Origin: Takakia lepidozioides
Lineage: Eukaryota; Streptophyta; Takakiopsida; Takakiales; Takakiaceae
NCBI GenBank assembly: GCA_030704615.1
Contig: CM060733.1
Coordinates: forward strand, 65,164,001 to 65,224,000
Direction of reading: 5' to 3'
Length of the DNA stretch: 60,000 nucleotides
The notes under the pieces are model-generated. The model had not been told where the DNA came from. It worked only from the letters and a program-made list of their open reading frames with translations, and did not search any database. This document shows positions 32,729 through 44,600 of this stretch, piece after piece. A program made the position numbers and the translations under genes. Every line of letters begins with the position of its first letter. The first letter of the stretch is position 1.

Positions 32729-33463
32729 ATGTCAACATCAGAAATAGCCGACACAATAGACACTGTAACAGACAAAGACATAACCCACCAAGACATGACA
32801 AACGTGATATACGACAGTTTCGCGTCCAATGACCACCATGGCCTTAAGGTGGGGAACACATGGAAACGCCTGCCCAACAGTACAAACTTCCACAGCACCT
32901 TGTGGAACGTCCCTTCGGACCGTGAAGAAATAGCAATCTTCGTAGGTATTGCAAAATTCCCCTACCTTGGCAAAACCGGGAATTACAGATTCGTGACTTT
33001 CGCCGAAGAACTAAAAGACGCAAAATTCACAATATTGATAGAAGACAGCCATTTCCAGTTCGACTACGCAAATACAATAACGGAATGGTCCGATCATTGG
33101 AAGAGGAGAGGCGAGGACACGAGGTGGATGGGTGAAAACAACATGAGCTTCACGAAAAAGCTCCTAAAAAACAACACAAACAACTCTGGATCGACGTCCA
33201 ATAACAACAAACGTCACAAAACAAACAATGACGGGATGTACAATACAATAGAAGTCCTTAACGAAAATGGCCAAAAAATGGATGGACAATCCGTACGTTC
33301 AGGGGATCTCGTTGCAATCAAGTGTAACATCCGATATTGGATGAATTTCCGTCACAAGAAACACGGGCTTTCATTCCAATTAAAAGGGGTCAAACTGCTG
33401 GCCAAAGCACCAGAAGAGACAGAATCGAACGACGACAACTGGAGCAAAAGCATAGCTTGGTAG
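32729..33463 (+). CDS. Intronless 244-aa protein of unknown family
   Basis: This uninterrupted frame has a good start context, a stop at 33461-33463 and no introns, unlike most neighbours. The N-terminal 20 residues are Thr/Asp-rich. The middle has EEIAIFVGIAKFPYLGKTG and FAEELKDAKFTILIEDSHF, with alternating hydrophobic residues like beta strands. An Asn/Lys-rich linker (residues about 145-172) is followed by a C-terminal block with NGQKMDGQSVRSGDLVAIKC and GLSFQLKGVKLLAK. That last pattern recalls OB-fold ssDNA-binding proteins of large DNA viruses and virus-like elements, but this is only a resemblance. Codons favour A and C (ACA, AAC), unlike the genes around it. It could be a transferred or virus-derived gene, or a lineage-specific plant gene. 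Confidence 0.6.
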   Translation: MSTSEIADTIDTVTDKDITHQDMTNVIYDSFASNDHHGLKVGNTWKRLPNSTNFHSTLWNVPSDREEIAIFVGIAKFPYLGKTGNYRFVTFAEELKDAKFTILIEDSHFQFDYANTITEWSDHWKRRGEDTRWMGENNMSFTKKLLKNNTNNSGSTSNNNKRHKTNNDGMYNTIEVLNENGQKMDGQSVRSGDLVAIKCNIRYWMNFRHKKHGLSFQLKGVKLLAKAPEETESNDDNWSKSIAW

Positions 33464-33777
33464 AGCTTAAATTAGACACTTCTAAACGTTCCATGTAAGG
33501 GCCACCATATTTTATAAAGACCATCCTCCTTCTCCTTTTCAAAAAGTCTATATTTTTCCAATGCATGCTCACAACGGATAATAAAAAAATACTGATTTAT
33601 CATAGTCCAAATCTACTTGTTGTACCAAGATGACCCATGGAAAACCCCTCCAACTCTCTCTCAAGTTCCTCTAGTATGGCCCATCCGTCCGGGCGTCCTT
33701 CTCAGAAGTCGTCGCTAGTAGTGCGGAGCAACGCGAAGCCCTAGTTAGTGTTTCATTTCATTAGTGTTTAAGTCTGA

Positions 33778-34010
33778 ATGGGTAGTGTAGTGGTATGAAC
33801 TAGGCTTGATACCTGACAGGTTGTGGGTTCTATCTCTGATGGACATTATGTTTTTGTAAAATAAAAATGTTTCAGAAGATAGATATATAAATACTGCAAA
33901 ACATATGTAACATGATTAAATGGGTGGTGGTTTGGTAAGGACTATGTTTTTTAAGTTATGAGATTGCGGGTTCGATTACCAATCAATAGTTCTTTTTGTA
34001 AAATTGAGTT
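33778..34010 (+). repeat. Two tRNA-like (SINE-like) units
   Basis: The first has an A box TAGTGTAGTGG (33783-33793) and a B box GGTTCTATCTC (33826-33836). The second has a B box GGTTCGATTAC (33969-33979) and a weak A box near 33,925. Both are followed by TTTTTGTAAAA. Neither folds into an obvious full tRNA, so tRNA-derived SINE heads are more likely than tRNA genes. Confidence 0.45.
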
Positions 34011-34497
34011 CCCTTGCGGGCCATCGCCATTTACTACCCAAATGCGCAGGCAGACCATCTCCATCACATTGTCAAGCTCCCTAGCATTCCCTGAGCATTG
34101 CTCCATTCTGAACTTCAAACTAGACTCCCACCATTGGAAGAGCCCATACCTTCACCATTTGTATCTAACAAGAAGCCGTGCCTCGTCACTTTTCAATTTT
34201 TCGACCTTTTTTCTCATGTTGGAAAGCCATAAAAGCAACATGTTCCTCTCCCATTCCTACACTCACCCATGTGAAGTAATAATACAATGAATATAGAATA
34301 TTCTTATTCCATCCTTTGATATTTTGACTATGGACCCTAAGATTAGATGAATCACAATTTTTTTTTTTTTTTGGGTACCCTTTTTTAAGTGTTGTGCATA
34401 TAAAATTGTTCCTATGCATATCTAAAATTTGTATGCACGCATACATTCCTCCATATGCATGCATTTGTGTGCACATATAGTATAGGCTGCCTCACAA
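34011..34497. other. 3' flank of the PPR-DYW gene, no gene seen
   Basis: AT-rich non-coding sequence with a run of about 14 T near 34,359. It probably includes the 3' UTR of the minus-strand PPR gene. Confidence 0.45.
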
Positions 34498-37400
34498 TCA
34501 CCAGTAATCCCCACAAGAACACACCCCATTCTGGAAGTGATGAAAGCGGTTGGCATCCCTTGCAATAATTTCACGCCCGAGAACCTTGGAGATGAATTTC
34601 GTGGCAGCGTGGCAGTCGCCACAAACTCTAAGGTTTTTAATAATGTGGATAGGAGTTCCAGGGGGTGTGCTGATAATCCCGAAAGCAATCGCCAGCTTTT
34701 CACTGTGGTTGCCAAGAGCATGTTCCCTGTGCTCATGACCCACATCATGCAAAACAAAGCGTGTGTCAGGCACGTATCCAGCATCCTTCATCTTCCTGGT
34801 CAATCTAGCCAACTCAGAATAGATCTCCTCTGATTGTGGGTGTGATCTATCTTCTGCAACAAATATATGTATGTTGTTGTTGACCTCAATACAGCTGTGC
34901 CCTGGTTCCTTTTTCACACCTTTGTCCTCCATCTCTTTTCTTACCTTTACCACATCCTCCCATCTGCCAGCTGCTGCATATATGTTTGACAGCAGCACAT
35001 ACACTCCAGCATTTTGTGGATCCAACTTGAGAACATTTTGTGCAGCAGATTCTGCAAGCTCCACGTTGCCATGGATTCTGCAGGCACCAAGCAAGGCACC
35101 CCAAACTGAGGTACCTGCTACTGGCATTTTATTGATATAGTGCTGTGCCTCATCAAGACACCCTGCACGACCGAGAAGGTCCACCATGCAGCCGTAGTGC
35201 TCCGTTACTGGTGTGATACCATGATCGAGTGTCATGGAGTGAAAGAAGTGACACCCTTCATCCACTAGGCCCGCATGACTGCAGGCAGAGAGAACCCCAA
35301 TGAAGGTGAACATGTCCGGTTTCACTCCTTCCTGTTGCATTTTTCCAAAAAGTTGGAGGGCCTGCTGGCCACATCCATGCAAAGAATATCCCATAATCAT
35401 TGCATTCCAAGAGACCACATCTTGTTTAGGGATTCTGTCAAACACTTGCCGAGCATCCACAACACAACCACACTTGGCATACATGCTGACAAGGGCATTG
35501 GCTACATGTAGTTCTGACTCAACTCCGGCTTTGATGATGTGCGCATGCACCTGCTTGCCCTGTTCCAGAGCTGCTAGGCTGGCGCATGTGTTGAGGATGT
35601 TCACAAAAGTGACCTTGTTTGGTTTCACACCTTCTGATCGCATTTGATGCACAAGTTTAAAAACCTCCTGACCTTGACCATGCTGCAAATATCCTGAAAT
35701 CATGGCATTCCATGAGACCACGTCTCGATTAGGCATTTTGTCAAAGACTTGCCGCGCATCCATCAAATTCCCACACTTGTAATACATGTTGACAAGTGCA
35801 GTCCATAAGACTACATCAGGCTGAGGCATTTTCTCGAACACAGCACGTGCTTCCAGCATACTCCCACATTGGGCATACATGCTGACAAGGGCAGTCCCAA
35901 CACGGACATCTGACTCAAATCCAGCTTTGATGATGTGAGAATGGACCCAGTTTCCAAGTTCTAACGCTTCTGGGCTGGCACATGCTTTAAGGATGGTAAT
36001 GAAAGTGACCTTGTTTGGCGTTACACCAACTTGTTGCATTTTCTCAAAGAGTTCCAATGCCTCCTGACAATTTCCTTGCTGAACACATCCTTCAATCATT
36101 GTAGTCCATGACACCACATTTCGTCTAGGAAGTTTATCAAATACTAGGTGTGCATCCAATAGGCTCCCACAGTTACAATACATCCTTACAAGGGAAGTCC
36201 CCACATAGAGATCTGACTCGAATCCACCTTTAATAATCTCGGTATGGACCTGCTTGCCCTGTTCCAAATATGCTGGGCTGGCAAATGCATTGAGGATGGC
36301 AAGGAATGTGACCTTGTCAGGCCTTACGCCTCCCTGTTGCATTTGCTGAAAAAGTTCAAAAGCCTGTTCAAAATGACTCTGCTGAGCACATCCTGCAATC
36401 ATTGCTGTCCATGAGACAACATTTCGCATAGGCATGGCATCGAACACTCGGCGTGCATCCACCAAACTCCCACACTTGGCATACATGCTGACAAGAGCAT
36501 TCCCAACACTGACAGCTGACTCAAAACCAGCTTTGATGATCTTGGCATGGACCTGCTTACCACATTCCAGAGCTGGTGGACATGCACATCCGCTCATCAT
36601 GCTCATGAAGGTGACCTCGTTTGGCTTCAAACCTTCTCCTTCCATTTCTCCCAAGAGCTCCCATGCCTTTTCACAGTGACCCTGCTGAGAAAATCCTGCA
36701 ATCATTGCAGTCCATGAGACCACATCTCGTTTCTGCATTTTATCAAATACTTGGTGTGCATCCACCACACATCCACACTTGCAATACATGCCTACAAGAG
36801 CAGTTCCCACACGGACATCTGACTCAAATCCAGCTTTGATTATGTGGGCATGGACCCACTTGCCCTGTTCCAGAGCTGCATGGGTGCCACATACGCTGAG
36901 GATGGTAATGAAAGTGACCTTATCCGGCTTTATGCCCTCTCGCAGCATTTGGCAAAAGAGTTCCAGTGCCTCTTCGAGGTGCCCTTCCTGGGTGATTCCT
37001 GCAATTATACAGGTCCAAGAAATCACATCTCGTTTGGGCATTTTGTTGAACACTAGGCGTGCATCTACAAGACTGCCACACTTGGCATACATGCTGACAA
37101 GGCTGTTCCCTAGCAAAATGTTGGGATCCCATCCACTTTTTATGATATGATCATGAACCTGCTTGCCTTCTGCCAGGGCTTTCATCTTGGCACACCCCTG
37201 CAAGAGGTGAGCATAGATATCTGGGTATGCCGGGATGCCTTGTTGGTCCATAAGATCCAAAATGTGCACTGCATCCTTCAATTCTCCCTTCCTACACAGA
37301 GCCCTCACGTCCCCAATGGTGCCAAATGGGTCGTTGTTGCCTCCTTTCTTTGGATTTTCTCTCTGCCTTCCGCTAATAGCATTGGTAAGGGTGGCTGTGC

Positions 37401-37705
37401 CAACAATATTGCACTTGCTGCCCAGCTGTGGCTGACTCCACAGTTGGAATCCCACCACCCTGCATGATATTTTGAAATGAAAATTACATACTTTTAATAT
37501 CACATTTCTCAAAAATTTATTACAGAGACAACCAAAAGATCAACGCCGATGTCTGTCAGGCCATTCAAAACACTTTTTCCAATTCTATTACAATCTCTGT
37601 TCTTCTATTTCTTTTTTTATTGATTCCAACGAAGACTCGTTGCATGACGGAGAGATGGAATCTGAGAGCATACCGAACAGTCCAGGTTGGTCTTTGTAAG
37701 CCCAT
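34498..37705 (-). CDS. PPR-DYW RNA-editing factor
   Basis: This is an intact pentatricopeptide-repeat protein of the P-L-S/E/DYW class, which edits C to U at specific sites in organellar transcripts. I place the start at 37705: exon 1 (37674-37705) reads MGLQRPTWTV and joins 37459 across a 214-bp GT/AG intron in frame, giving 997 residues. Starting inside the intron (37512) would also keep the frame open but would skip a good acceptor. The new N-terminus is Arg-containing with few acids, as in transit peptides. About 20 PPR motifs follow (for example GKQVHDHIIKSGWDPNILLG). Then come the E motifs (VWGALLGACRIHGNVELAES and LLSNIYAAAGRWEDV) and the DYW deaminase with HSEKLAIAF, CGDCH and the terminal CGDYW. 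All zinc and catalytic residues of that domain are present. It is a different subfamily from the decayed cluster at 26-32 kb. Confidence 0.93.
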
Positions 37706-39497
37706 TACGTTGGGAGTATGAGTGGATCCCCAGTGTATTGCATCCTTGATCCAGCAAAACAAACGTAAGGAGGCTAATTGCCTGCAAAAAGACAAATGTT
37801 AGAAACAGGAAAACACAGTAAGAACACACCTCCCCTCACATTGCAGGAGTATGGCTATCATGGGCAGTTCCAATGCAAAATCATTCAAAACATAAAGGGA
37901 AGACGGAAAAAATCAGATAGTTAATGGATGGAGAATGACTGATAGTGGCATCTTCAGGATTCAAACCTAAACCCCAGAGGCTACAGAGTGCATACTCTCT
38001 CTGTATTCCAGAGCGCTACAGGTCTGAAGAAGATATAGTAGCAAGCATGTTGCACCCTCTATTATAGGACCAAGTCTGACTGCAAGAATAAACCTGGCCA
38101 CTGTCGATATACCTAGACACACAAGCGCTCTGATGCCACAGCTGGCATTGGTATGTAGTTTAACGACGAGATGAGCTGACAAGGCGGGTAGTATGATAAA
38201 CGCCCTCCTTTCTCTTCCAGCTAAACACTGCATGAAGCTGCAGCGCTGAGGATGTAAAGGAGCGGTCTGTTGTGCGCTTGTGTTTGTGAGAAAGCGATTT
38301 CGGAGTGAGAGTGGAATCTCTCCACGAGGTATCAAACAGCTTAAAGATGCAACCTTGTCACAAGCTGGACAATTTCGGGGATTGTGGGGTCCCGAAAAAC
38401 AGATTGATAATTGATCAAGGACGCATCCTACTCGTGACTCAACTTGCGCTATTTGATGCGCTCGTAAAAGGAGAGAGAGAGAGAGAGAGAGAACTAGACC
38501 AGTGACCCGGTCGAACATTCGCACCCTTCCCACAATACTTGGAGAAGACGAACGTTGAATGCACTAGTCCAATTTGACCGAAAGCCGACGTTGATGGGGG
38601 AACTACGGTTCAAGGCTTTCGAACTTGGAAGAAATAGAGAAGCATTCCTCCCAATGAGAGTAAGTTGCACAACTCAATGATTCGAGATGGTGAACATTGT
38701 ACAATCAAAAAGCTAGAATACAACTGTTGACGAAGTCTATCTTCTGATTACGAACATAACATGAAATCTGCAGTTGCCCTACTTTGGGCACTCCTAACTT
38801 CAGATGGGCTATGGATGGGACTAGGAGCTGTGATAAATTGCTCGTCATTTCCTGTCAGACCCTGCCCTGTCCAGTGTGCTTGGTGAATTGGAGGGGTCAA
38901 GCAATCCACTGGCCCCAGAGCACCAGTCTGTCACGCCTTCAGTTGTCTAATATTTATTTCCAAGGGACTGAATCACAACAATGCAAGTGCAAGTAGGCGA
39001 TTCACAAAGGACTCCTCTCAAACAACCTCTCAGTACTATCCAATTCGCCAGAATCTCCTCAATGGTAACACAACATGCAGGTACATACTGTTGAATTAGG
39101 TCAATGTAGGAACCCAAAATTCAGCAGTGTTGCACAATTTCACCACTTATTGTTGTCACCAACGTGTATGTATGTCTTCAGTTTTCATTAGCCAACAGCC
39201 GGACACATCAACCACACGGAACAGATACAAAGATTGGTTTTCTAGGCCATCCCTACAAAATCCTGCATCTTCATTGAGTTCTACTGTTATTGCAAACCTG
39301 TGTAACTGGAACGAGTTGAACCATAGGAAAAGAGTAAAGCAGCAAACCCCCAATGACAACAACATATGCAAGCAACTACAACACCGAATTAGAGTATACT
39401 CTTTCCTTATAAGGTGCAGATTTCAACCAAGTCCACAAAATTAGCCTACTACACTCCCTTCAACTAGAAGACAGGGTGGCAATGCAATCACTGAAGC
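37706..39497. other. Intergenic, no protein gene seen
   Basis: The upstream region of the PPR gene includes a likely 5' UTR exon border (acceptor TTTTTGCAG on the minus strand near 37,788). A (GA)n run lies at about 38,468-38,491. No ORF has a recognisable product. Confidence 0.5.
37957..38018 (-). repeat. tRNA-like promoter boxes (SINE-like)
   Basis: On the minus strand an A box TAGCGCTCTGG (38018-38008) is followed 40 bp on by a B box GGTTTGAATCC (37967-37957). I cannot fold a full cloverleaf, so a tRNA-derived repeat is more likely than a tRNA. Confidence 0.35.
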
Positions 39498-41367
39498 TCA
39501 AACAGCGGTGAACACTTTCTTGTTTCCTCCATCAGACGCTCCCATGGGGATCACCTTCAAGACGTTGAATCGCACAGTCTTGGACAATGGCCTGAGAAAC
39601 CATAAAATTCACACTTCAAATGACCTTGACAGTGCTTGCCAATTTTTCAATTAACAGTCTATCAAAACTCAAATAGAATGCAGTAGCCTGAGTTAAGCTT
39701 GAGACGCTCACCTGCACTGACCAATGATGACTTTATCTCCCTCCTTCACCCGAAAGGCTGGTGAGACATGAGCTGACAGATTTGAATGCCGCTTCTCATA
39801 TCTGATAAACAGGATTATCATCACATTAACTCCAATAAAGCCAACTAATTAGGGTACATATAACCAACCAAAATCCTGTACTGATAAGCTAGAATTTACT
39901 TTCAAACACCTACCACATGCCGGTCGTCAGCCCTGGCAAAACGATTCCTTTTACACCAATACGATGAGCCATGTCAGGCTCCAGCCAGCACAAATAAGGG
40001 CCACTTCCCCAGTCGGTACTGCCCGCTGTTGGGAGGTGAGCTCTGGCCCATCTTACGACACGGAAGAGGCAACCATAGAAGTATAACAAATGCCCATTCA
40101 CAAGAAAATGTGGTCATAACTGACTGTTTCGCGGCAGTCATCAAGGGGTTAGTTGATAAGATAGAAAGTGCCTTGCATAGTAAAAGTGAAACCAAGGCTT
40201 CCACAACTATGCACCATCCCTGAAACAGCCACCACAAAAACCTTACCGCTGGTATTTTCTGACAAAGTGCAGGTAATCCCGGCGCACTGTGATAGTGCGG
40301 GTCATCTTTGTGCAGTTAACGGTTCCCGTCAAAATACGACCCCGGATTGACACATTGCCAGTGAATGGGCACTTCTTGTCAATGTAAGTACCTGCAGAGA
40401 GTATTAAAACACACACTATTAACCACCTGCATGAGTTTTCCCTCGTTTTACTACAGAGAGTAGATAGTTTCGAGCAAGAGGTCTGTCACTTCCTTCCTAC
40501 ACCACATAGATATCTTTCAAGTTATCCGTGCACAAAACACCAGTGCCGCATTTAACGACCTAATTTGTTAAGATGCTACCCACTAGAACTCTATTCAGAT
40601 ATTCTGAATAGCACATAACTCTATTTTGAAGACTGTACCCAATTCGAAGTCACACAAAGCGAGTTTGTGGCAGCTATTACCTTCAATAGCTTCACGGGGT
40701 GTCTTGAACCCAAGACCCACATTCTTCCAGAAGCGAGTTCCAGCCTTCCCTGGTGCCTTTCCCTTGACCGACTTCTTGCTACTGCAGGGGACAGGATGCA
40801 TAGAAATGCTTGGGAGTGACTAGAAATGCTTGGGCTTGAGGTAACCCAAAATAGAAGGCAACAACTCCCCTCGTCGGAATTCAACAAAACGGCTTTGATG
40901 TGCATTTGAAGGGGTTCGAGACCGTACCTGAGAAAAACCTTGGGTTGTTTCAAGAAGGATCGCTCAGTCTGCACAACAAAAATAAACGACACACGAGACG
41001 AATAAGAGAATATGGTACAAAAGCTCGTGCACACTACAACTCTAATATGAATCCTCTTCCTTGTTCCAACACAAACAAGTGCCTGGACATGAAAGCATAT
41101 CTAAGCTCAGCTCTTAAGGTAGCGCTAGATCCTACAAAGCAAGGAGAGCATCAAGTGGCATAAATGAGCTTGGAACAAGGCTAAAACACATGAACATGTT
41201 AACGCTCTACAAATCCAACGAAACAAAAGTGAACACCCTGAAAGCAGTGCTAGAAGCTTACACACTGGATAACCGCAATTGAACCCAGAAAGCATCACAA
41301 AGATAAACGAAAACCCACATCGATCTTTGCGAGAGAGACCCAAACCCCACATTACCTGCTCTGCCAT
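39498..41367 (-). CDS. RPS11: 40S ribosomal protein S11 (uS17)
   Basis: Encodes the small-subunit protein uS17, which binds 18S rRNA. Six coding exons: 41356-41367 (MAEQ), 40928-40968 ([13 protein letters not shown]), 40681-40781 ([20 protein letters not shown]), 40247-40391 ([23 protein letters not shown]), 39712-39801 ([20 protein letters not shown]) and 39498-39591 ([20 protein letters not shown], stop). All introns are GT/AG and phases join exactly: 483 nt, 160 residues, the usual length for plants. The start methionine is the family start. The gene is head to head with citrate synthase 312 bp away. Confidence 0.96.
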
Positions 41368-41679
41368 GGCTGCGATGCGTCGACAAGGCGCCCACTACAC
41401 TCCGATGCGTGAGAGCTAGAATGGAGTCCTGATAGCAGCCTTCACAGACTTAGGGTTTCTCCAGTAGGCTCGTACCCGAACCACACAGCTACGGACCTCC
41501 AAATTGGACAGAGACATTCTTCCATTTGCCAAGTCATCCTTCCTTTTCTGTTCATTCATTATTCATCCATTAGGGCTCAAACCTCTTGCCCCTTCACACT
41601 GACACATTGACCCTACTTCCGTGCCATCCGGTAAACGCCACGTGTACAGAGCCCACCTACTACTGACAGCAGTACCCAA
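41368..41679. promoter_or_regulatory. Shared promoter between RPS11 and citrate synthase
   Basis: Only 312 bp separate the two start codons. The interval contains a telo-box TTAGGGTTT (about 41,450), a G-box CACGTG (41639-41644) and AGCCCAC (about 41,650), the reverse of a site-II TGGGCT element. Telo-box plus site II is the known signature of plant ribosomal-protein promoters. Confidence 0.65.
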
Positions 41680-44600
41680 ATGGAGAGTGCAGTGGTGAGT
41701 GAGATCCTTTGTTGTTTTGAGGCAGAAAATAGATTTTGCGTTCTGCAGTGAAGATCCAATCGCGCTGCCGCCATGGCTCGGGTACCACCCCTCCCCTGCT
41801 CAATATGGTGTTCATTTCCTCACTCTCGTCGAAGCATGCGATTGGGAAGACTGGGTTCTCCAGTTGTATTTTGTATCTCTGGAATTCAGTGATACAGGAA
41901 AGGAGGCCAAGATGTTCCTGCTCTGAGTTTCCTATATCTTGCATTTTGAAGGAAGTGTGGAGTGCATATTGGGTGGGTCGGGTGATGGCCCTCGAGCGAT
42001 GTTCAGTTGCCATGAACGCGCAATTGCCTGGGATCTTGTCGTGACCCGCCCCATTAGTCGGAAGACAATAATATGAATTGTGAATTGTTTTTTCCTGTCA
42101 AAAAAGACTGTGGTTGAGCAAGTCATTGAATAAGTCTTCAACAAGGGCATCGAGCTGGATCACACGGGAGAGTGAGTTCAAGAAGTATACGTAACAAGAT
42201 GATTCTAATGCACTTGCTGGCGTTGATTTAATTTACGCAGGGAGCACGCTTCCTGCTTGATCAAGCCAAGCCAGGACACGCTGCGCGATGGGTCCGGTTG
42301 TATCAGACAACTGTTACCAAAGTCAATACGGTAACGGTCAGACTCCTCATTGTCAGTTGTTTTCTGATGCATATACTGTTCATGTAAATTACGGTTAGGA
42401 TCGTGGTGTCTCACCGCTTACCATTGTCATAGCCAAGAATTTGAATATGTGGGTGTCCATTTTTCATTCGAGAAGGTCAGCTTAAGTGATTCCTATACAG
42501 GTATTTGACTAACAGCAGTTCCAGAATCATGAGGATACTGGAACACCATTAGGAAAATTTTTCTCTTATCAAGAGTGGTAATCCATGTGTCTTGATGGAT
42601 GCATTGAAACTTCAAGGCATATTTGATTCCATATGTTCTAGATAGAGGTCAATCGCAGTTTCTCATTTTCGTCGTCTGCAAAGCAAGCCATAAGTGGCTA
42701 AGAACCAACTCAAAGGTGACCTTGTTGTAGCTGTAGTAGTGGTCTAGGTTTACTTGCATAGTTTAAAAACAGTCTTTTGGGGCCATTTTGAGGGTCAATT
42801 TTTGGAAGTAAATATTCAGATATTGTGGCGAATATCTTTTATGTGCAGGACCTCCGGTCACTGATAGAAGAGATGGTTCCACGGGAGCAGGTATGACCTT
42901 TCACCCTCTTGAGTGTACTTACTACATACTTTGGCTTCCATGTAGTGACATGTGATGTTGTTCATTATCTAAGTGTATGTACTTGCGCGGGCCAAACCAC
43001 TGACTAACCTTCATCATGGGTGCTGGAATAAAGAAGTAACCGGTTGTGAAGCATGGAATGCCATTTGCAACTCAAGAAAGGCTGGATTGTTGTTCTTGGT
43101 CTGTTGGCCATTGTTCTGGTCCCTAGGGAGCTTGGGGATTCCTAAAAGGACATGGTCGATGAAAGCCCTGAGTTGCTGTTCTTCTTCCAGTCACAAGCAT
43201 TCATGTTAATTCACCAAGAGTTGCTAGTGCTTGTGTGGAACAGTACCCCCTGGAATTTCCTCAGGGTAATGTCATTCTGCAAAGCTTTGTAGGCAGGTCA
43301 ACCCTGATATCGGGGGTCTGACTTGCTTTGGGTGGTTAACATCAAAGTCTACTTCACTGCATTGTCTTAAACATTCCTGTTTCATTTCTACTCCATTGGA
43401 GTTGATTGAAGTGGCCCAATGGAGTAGATTGAAGCTGTACAAGCTATATCTACTCAGGGAGCCATTATTAGTTAGACTGAAATATGGAAAATTTGGCAGG
43501 ACCGATTAAAGGAGATCAAATCCAAGTACGGGCAGGTCTCTCTTGGGGAGACTACTGTGGACATGGTACTTGAAAGCGTTTCTTTTTATAGACGATGTCA
43601 TTTTGGCTTTGAAGGATATGGTCAGGGTTATTTTCCTACTACTGCAGAGGCATGTGACTTGTTTATTGATTCCCTTCACGTCGTCTCCCAATGCAATAGA
43701 TTTGAATACATGGGAATTGTATCAGTGCTGGGATGGCAGAAATCGTTCGTCCCTTTTTTTTTGAAACAGCCTCTGCAGAAATGCTCACTGAAAAACTCTT
43801 GAGATGGTGTTGCACACTGTGAGTCAGGATCATATCCTATCTCTCATTCCGGGTGTAACATTGAGATTCTGGGTTTTGTCAGGCCGTTGGAGGGATGCGA
43901 GGCATCAAAGGCATGTTGTGGGAGACCTCATTGCTTGATCCTGATGAGGCATCTTCTCTGTCTCTATCTGTCCTATGTCTTGAAGGGGTTCAGTTTATTT
44001 GCTTCTGCATGAAAATCAGCATATGTGGTTCTGTCTGTTCTTTGGGCAGCTGGAAATGCTAAGTCCAGCAGTGTTGATACGAGTGTTATTTTGACAAAAT
44101 TATTACATTCTGCACAACTGTTCACGTGTTTTTGAGCCATGTCTAATACTGGAGACGCAAGTTCACCAAAACTGGGATTCTACAGGGTATTCGCTTCAGG
44201 GGTCTTTCAATTCCTGAATGCCAAGCAAAGCTTCCTGCAGCCAAATCAGGGGGTGAACCACTCCCAGAAGGCCTGTTGTGGCTGCTGGCCACAGGAGAGG
44301 TATGCAATTTCAATTGCATTTGGACCAATACATGCAGCCTGTTTGTCCCTACTGTACTGAGCGAACTGTCTTATATTTTTTATGTGTTTCTGAGAACACA
44401 AGAATACCATTAGTGTAGGAAATTTGGATTTCCCTTCGCCTCTTTCCATGGAGCAAGTGTTTCTCACTACAAGTGTCCAAGGGGACCTCTTGTGCCACTT
44501 CTTACACTTCAATTGTGTGGATGTATCTTAAGCAAACATATACATTTTGGTCAGAACCCTGGTGGTGTCTAACCTAGGTTCATCTGGCATGGCGTGATTG

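Noticed and set aside
33783-33850. A functional tRNA gene
   Set aside because: A and B boxes are present but I cannot form a 7-bp acceptor stem or a regular anticodon arm.
34537-37467. Plus-strand ORFs opposite the PPR gene
   Set aside because: Shadows of a long, conserved minus-strand coding sequence.
39127-39444. 105-aa plus-strand ORF upstream of the RPS11 3' end
   Set aside because: No domain, no conserved composition and no splice context.
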